From the NCBI GenBank assembly GCA_021413595.1, contig JAIOQD010000018.1:1-8055 (forward strand): a stretch of DNA of 8,055 bases, in the 5' to 3' direction. Position numbers and translations under genes: made by a program. Source of the DNA: Bacteroidota bacterium. Lineage in GTDB: Bacteria; Bacteroidota; Bacteroidia; 2-12-FULL-35-15. Below are positions 5,261-8,055 of this stretch, one piece after another. Position 1 is the first letter of the stretch. Every line of letters starts with the position of its first letter. The notes under the pieces were generated by a model. That model was not told the DNA's origin. It was given only the letters and a program-made list of their open reading frames with translations, and did not search any database.

Positions 5261-6861
5261 CCCCTAAAACATGGGAATCGGGAGGTTCGTCCACTTTCAA
5301 TTACTTGATCACTCAACCGTTTGTAATTGCTCATTATTTTTCTACTTTCTTCTTCCCTTTCGGTTTAAGTGCCGATAGTGATTGGGAACCGCTGCAAAGT
5401 ATTTGGAACATCCGTTTTTTTATAGGTTGTGGATTTATTTTTTTAATGATATATATTTCATTCCTTTTCTCTAAAGATGAGCGCCTTCGACCAATAAGCT
5501 ATGGTATCCTTTGGTTTTTTTTAGCACTTGTCCCTTCTTCAAGCGTAATTCCTTTTGCGGAGGTATTAAATGACCACCGTATTTTTTTTCCTTATGTAGG
5601 GCTTGTAATAAGTGTATGCTGGGCATTTGGTTTATTGTTAATGAAATATAAAAAACGCCTGGAAAAACTACCTTTTAGCTATGATATAATGGCTGTTTTT
5701 ATTGTAATGGTGGTACTTATTGGATACGCCTTTGGAACTTACGAACGTAATAACGTATGGAAAACTGAAGAGAGTTTATGGTATGATGTAACTATTAAAA
5801 GCCCAAAAAATGCCCGTGGATTAATGAATTACGGACTTAGTAGGATGGGAAAAGGTGATTACGTGGAAGCTGAAAAATGTTTTACCAAAGCCATAGCTAT
5901 GTGGCCCTATTACTACTCTTTACACATTAACATGGGCGTTTTGAAAAATGCTACCGGGGATAAAATTAGTGCAGAAAATTATTTTAAAAGTGCTACTCAA
6001 TATGGAGGAAATACTCCGGATACCTGGTTTTTTTATGGCAATTTTTTGTGCGGTCAATTACGTTATGCAGAAGCGATACCTATGTTAGAAAAATGTATCG
6101 AGCTTTCCCCTGCTAGTATTGGCGCTCGCAGCATATTGATGAAAGCATATAACGATACCGGAAATTGGAGTAAATTAAAAGATATTGCTCTGGGTACTTT
6201 ACAAATAATACCCAACAACCCTGAAGCATTGCAATATTTGGAAGCCAGCAAAAATCAAAAAGGAAAAATTGAAATGACTGAAGAAGAAGTAAAGAAAGAT
6301 CCTTCGGCAGAAAAATACTTTGATTTAAGTTTAATGTATTATCAGGCAGGTAAGTACGAACAATGCGTTAATGCCGGTTTGGAAGCGGTAAAACTAAAAC
6401 CTGACTATGCAGATGCTTATAACAATATGGGCTCGGCATATACCCTAATGAAACAATACGACAAAGGAATTGCTGCCTGTCAAAAAGCAATAGAAATCAA
6501 ACCTGATTTTCAGTTGGCAAAAAACAACCTTGCTGATGCTTTAAATCAGCGTGATAAAACTTCAAAAATTGAAACTGTTGCTAATGAATCACCATCAGCA
6601 GGAAGCCAGATGGATTTAAGTTTATCCTATTATCAACAAGGCGAATATGAAAAAAGTATTGTAGCATGTAAAAAAGCATTAGAATTTCAACCTGAATATG
6701 CTAGCGCTTACAGCAATATGGGTGCGGCTTATAACATGTTAAAACAATGGGATAAAGCCATTGAGGCTTGTACCAAAGCCTTACAAATTGATCCTGAACA
6801 CAAATTAGCAAAAGGCAATTTGAATTGGGCAAAAGACGAAAAAGCGAAATCAAAAAAATAA
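5122..6861 (+). CDS. C-terminal fragment of the TMTC-like protein: membrane helices plus TPRs
   Basis: The open frame gives 579 residues, but about the first 30 (before FIFCAALYLF) are out-of-frame reading of the N-terminal half, so the ATG at 5122 is not the natural start. Helices lie at about 33-44, 60-80, 98-116, 126-145, 155-174 and 188-206. LNDHRIFFPYVG (149-160) is the conserved late motif of the family. From about 230 the protein is TPR: NARGLMNYGLSRMGKGDYVEAE, then several degenerate repeats, then two closely related 89-residue double-TPR modules (391-479 and 488-576). The TPR part is intact and ends in a Lys-rich tail at TAA 6859-6861. Confidence 0.6.
   Translation: MVPFAPCQCRNDQLCYRPIGFAIHVFCGAWLSFIFCAALYLFIDHLTPKTWESGGSSTFNYLITQPFVIAHYFSTFFFPFGLSADSDWEPLQSIWNIRFFIGCGFIFLMIYISFLFSKDERLRPISYGILWFFLALVPSSSVIPFAEVLNDHRIFFPYVGLVISVCWAFGLLLMKYKKRLEKLPFSYDIMAVFIVMVVLIGYAFGTYERNNVWKTEESLWYDVTIKSPKNARGLMNYGLSRMGKGDYVEAEKCFTKAIAMWPYYYSLHINMGVLKNATGDKISAENYFKSATQYGGNTPDTWFFYGNFLCGQLRYAEAIPMLEKCIELSPASIGARSILMKAYNDTGNWSKLKDIALGTLQIIPNNPEALQYLEASKNQKGKIEMTEEEVKKDPSAEKYFDLSLMYYQAGKYEQCVNAGLEAVKLKPDYADAYNNMGSAYTLMKQYDKGIAACQKAIEIKPDFQLAKNNLADALNQRDKTSKIETVANESPSAGSQMDLSLSYYQQGEYEKSIVACKKALEFQPEYASAYSNMGAAYNMLKQWDKAIEACTKALQIDPEHKLAKGNLNWAKDEKAKSKK
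6292..6849 (+). repeat. Tandem duplicated double-TPR module (2 x 267 bp)
   Basis: Positions 6292-6558 and 6583-6849 each encode 89 residues that align without gaps: PSAEKYFDLSLMYYQAGKYE with PSAGSQMDLSLSYYQQGEYE, AYNNMGSAYTLMKQYDKGIA with AYSNMGAAYNMLKQWDKAIE, and LAKNNLADALNQRDK with LAKGNLNWAKDEKAK. DNA similarity is also visible, for example around the shared CAATATGGG. A 24-bp linker separates the copies. The same module, ending in KNNxxWA, also occurs twice in the divergent minus-strand gene. Confidence 0.8.
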
Positions 6862-6872
6862 CCTGCCTTCAC

Positions 6873-6931
6873 ACTTTCTCGACTCTCGAAATGAACTGTG
6901 CGATGGTTATTTCGAGGCCTGTCGAGAAAGT
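6873..6931. repeat. Intergenic palindromic repeat, copy 2 (inverted relative to copy 1)
   Basis: The outer arms ACTTTCTCGAC (6873-6883) and GTCGAGAAAGT (6921-6931) pair perfectly over 11 bp, and the inner arms CTCGAAAT (6885-6892) and ATTTCGAG (6909-6916) over 8 bp. The loop contains TGTGCG, the reverse complement of the CGCACA in the copy-1 loop, so this copy is in the opposite orientation. It begins 11 bp after the TAA of the TMTC-like gene and could block exonucleases or end transcripts, but no U-tract follows either arm. Confidence 0.78.
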
Positions 6932-6985
6932 ATGTAAGCCACAGGGGCGATTAACGGATAGCTTCAAAATTATTTCAATAGTAAT

Positions 6986-7669
6986 ATGATAATCATTACA
7001 GGCATTACAGGCGGAATAGGAGATTTTTTATTCAATAAGTTTACACAAGCCGGAGAAAAAATTATTGGCACTTATCATGAAAACAAACCCGAAGGCAAAA
7101 TTTTTGAAAACACCTATCAACTCGATATCACTGACTACAAGCAGGTAGAAAAATTTATTAAAACCGTAGAACCGGAATTAAAAAACACCACACTAATTAA
7201 CTGTGCCGGCATTACGCAAAACTCATTTGCTCATAAATCAAATGTTAATGATTGGACACAGGTAATTAATGTAAATCTCAATGGAACATATCATTTGATA
7301 CGTGCAACATTACCGGTAATGCGTGAACAAAATTTTGGACGCATCATTAATTTATCCTCAATAGTAGCACAAATTGGAGTAATGGGAACCAGCGCCTACG
7401 CTGCATCCAAAGCAGGATTAAACGGAATGATTAAAAGTATTGCCTTGGAAAATGCTCAAAAAAATATTACCATTAATAATATTAATTTAGGTTATTTTAA
7501 AGTAGGAATGATAAACTCTGTACCTAAAGAAATACAAGAAAAAATACGATCAAAAATTGCTTACAACGAATTTGGCAATCCTGAAAATATTTTCAACACG
7601 ATACAATACATTCGCCAAACGCCATATCTAACAGGCTCCTGCATTGATTTGAACGGAGGCTTGGTTTAA
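6986..7669 (+). CDS. Short-chain dehydrogenase/reductase, FabG-like
   Basis: This is an intact 227-residue classical SDR, a cytosolic NAD(P)-dependent oxidoreductase. The cofactor motif TGITGGIG lies at 5-12, D47 in QLDITD follows, NCAG (72-75) replaces the usual NNAG, and N97 lies in INVNLNG. The catalytic Ser125, Tyr138 and Lys142 keep the S-x12-Y-xxx-K spacing (YAASK). The ending TGSCIDLNGG (216-225) matches the FabG-type C-terminus. The usual PG after the sixth strand is LG here (INLGYFKVGM). At 227 residues it is slightly shorter than most FabG proteins (about 245). The substrate cannot be assigned. It may be a true 3-oxoacyl-ACP reductase-like enzyme or one acting on a sugar or lipid precursor. 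The start ATG lies directly before the Rossmann strand, 54 bp after the palindrome at 6873-6931, so it probably has its own promoter, which I could not identify. Confidence 0.88.
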   Translation: MIIITGITGGIGDFLFNKFTQAGEKIIGTYHENKPEGKIFENTYQLDITDYKQVEKFIKTVEPELKNTTLINCAGITQNSFAHKSNVNDWTQVINVNLNGTYHLIRATLPVMREQNFGRIINLSSIVAQIGVMGTSAYAASKAGLNGMIKSIALENAQKNITINNINLGYFKVGMINSVPKEIQEKIRSKIAYNEFGNPENIFNTIQYIRQTPYLTGSCIDLNGGLV

Positions 7670-7672
7670 GAA

Positions 7673-7701
7673 GCCCCTCCAACCCTCTCAGAAGGGGAGG
7701 C
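7673..7701. repeat. Short GC-rich hairpin after the SDR gene
   Basis: CCTCC (7676-7680) pairs with GGAGG (7696-7700), with further partial pairing inside (CCC with GGG). It begins 4 nt after the SDR stop, in the gap between convergent genes. The GC-rich composition stands out from the AT-rich surroundings and recalls the CCCCTCC/GGGGAGG intergenic repeats I associate with Bacteroidota. It may serve in transcript end formation, without a U-tract. Confidence 0.5.
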
Positions 7702-7740
7702 GAACTACCCTTAAAATTTTCTGTTGATAGGCTTGTGTGT

Positions 7741-7770
7741 TGCCCATCTCCCTAAGGGATGGCAGGGATG
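7741..7770. repeat. Second hairpin in the convergent gap, overlapping a short tandem repeat
   Basis: TGCC (7741-7744) pairs with GGCA (7761-7764), and ATC (7746-7748) with GAT (7758-7760), continuing into CC/GG around a small loop. The right arm runs into GGGATGGCA-GGGATGAGC, a 9-bp imperfect tandem repeat. A T-rich stretch (7780-7784) lies 15 nt downstream, so the pair may end SDR transcription, and the same palindrome would face transcripts of the acyltransferase from the other side. Confidence 0.45.
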
Positions 7771-7782
7771 AGCGTCCTCTTT

Positions 7783-8055
7783 TTATTGCGGAAGTATATC
7801 TTCCATTTTTTTATTTCCGAATTCAATATACCTGTATGTTAAAAAGGAAAGCAAAAATAAAAACATCGTATAAGTGATAATTCGCAATGGTGAATAATCT
7901 GCAATAAAAACCATACGCATATTCCCATGCCATAGGTATAAACTATAACACATCATTCCACACAGCTGCAACGATTTATTGGCAAATAAAAACTGTATTG
8001 GATTTGTTTTCATGTGCAAAAGCGATAACGTTAATAAACCAAACCCCAGCTGAAA
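7783..8055 (-). CDS. Acyltransferase-3 family membrane protein, C-terminal part (cut by window edge)
   Basis: The frame runs open to the window edge, so only the last 90 residues are seen; its start lies beyond 8055. An internal TTG or ATG near 8013-8019 is inside the gene and not a start. The visible part has a helix (FQLGFGLLTLSLLHM), the segment CGMMCYSLYLWHGNMRMVFIA typical of the SYslYLwH region near the end of acyltransferase-3 proteins, and a final helix IITYTMFLFLLSFLTYRYIE with the usual (Y/F)R(Y/F)IE ending. These inner-membrane enzymes O-acetylate or otherwise O-acylate envelope sugars (OafA type). This fits a surface-glycan neighbourhood. It converges with the SDR gene across a 113-bp gap that holds two hairpins. 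Confidence 0.78.
   Translation of the reverse strand, partial: FQLGFGLLTLSLLHMKTNPIQFLFANKSLQLCGMMCYSLYLWHGNMRMVFIADYSPLRIITYTMFLFLLSFLTYRYIEFGNKKMEDILPQ

Larger units (their letters stand above)
4703..6861 (+). pseudogene. TMTC-like GT-C membrane protein with C-terminal TPRs, frame-disrupted and probably internally deleted
   Basis: The two halves belong to one gene. The N-terminal half (frame of 4703) has the GT-C features of TMTC-like proteins: HFDDSHAIENN with the paired aspartates D40-D41, SYRPIV, HPANAETINYVIARSDLQSTFFVVLGF. The C-terminal half, in the frame one base back, resumes with ALYLFIDHLTPKTWESGG, NYLITQPFVIAHY, LSADSDW, LNDHRIFFPYVG, then TPRs. The switch lies near 5213-5218. 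From my knowledge of the family, about 60-90 residues normally separate these blocks, including helices with a conserved K(E/P)TAVMF-type motif, and these are absent here. A simple base slip would not remove them, so a deletion not divisible by three is the best reading. TMTC enzymes in animals O-mannosylate proteins using dolichyl-phosphate mannose; the bacterial role is unknown. The TTG at 4661 is a worse start than ATG 4703. Loss of function is likely. Confidence 0.72.

Noticed and set aside
6063..6251. 62-codon minus-strand frame inside the TPR region
   Set aside because: It is antisense to the conserved TPR coding sequence and resembles nothing.
6873..6931. Rho-independent terminator for the TMTC-like gene
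   Set aside because: The stem is strong, but no T-tract follows on either strand, and a related copy at 163-216 is not next to a gene end seen in this window. A dispersed repeat explains it better.
1..8055. tRNA, rRNA, CRISPR array, integrase or transposase
   Set aside because: I looked for T-loop-like GGTTCGA contexts, regular direct repeats with spacers, and recombinase motifs. None was convincing; the GGTTCGAGG at about 803 is inside the GT2 gene.

Overview
The window looks like AT-rich, low-GC chromosomal DNA from a member of the Bacteroidota. The coding regions lack clear Shine-Dalgarno sequences. The membrane/TPR protein at 4703-6861 has sequence features I associate with Bacteroidota homologues of the TMTC family. 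GC-rich stem-loop repeats sit between genes. No rRNA, tRNA, CRISPR array, integrase or transposase is visible. The taxonomic call is inference from style, not a database result.

Layout, left to right. Positions 1-440 are non-coding and hold a palindromic repeat (163-216). Positions 441-1634 (+) encode a GT2 polyprenyl-phosphate glycosyltransferase with a four-helix membrane tail. A structured convergent gap follows, then a GT-C-type integral-membrane glycosyltransferase on the minus strand (1850-3118). A 424-bp AT-rich gap (3119-3542) may hold one decayed gene fragment. A minus-strand, membrane-anchored TPR gene (3543-4505) is split by a single in-frame TGA. Divergently from it runs a TMTC-like multispanning TPR protein (4703-6861). 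It is broken by a frame change near 5215, where a central membrane block also appears to be missing. A second copy of the palindromic repeat, in inverted orientation, follows at 6873-6931. Then come an intact short-chain dehydrogenase/reductase (6986-7669, +), two small hairpins in a convergent gap, and the C-terminal end of an acyltransferase-3 family membrane protein (7783 to the window edge, -).

How the genes may work together (inference). A GtrB/DPM-like enzyme makes a polyprenyl-phosphate sugar. GT-C enzymes use such lipid-linked sugars outside the membrane, and two GT-C-type proteins lie within 3.5 kb of it. The TPR proteins could recruit substrates or partners. The acyltransferase and SDR would fit envelope-polysaccharide or glycolipid tailoring. 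This suggests a surface glycosylation neighbourhood, but the genes face different directions and do not form a single operon.

The most notable points are: the two divergent TPR genes are both disrupted and share a homologous ~85-89-residue double-TPR module present four times; the block from 441 to 6861 is bracketed by inverted copies of one palindromic element; and three TTCAAAT heptamers spaced exactly 17 bp apart lie in the promoter region of the minus-strand TPR gene.
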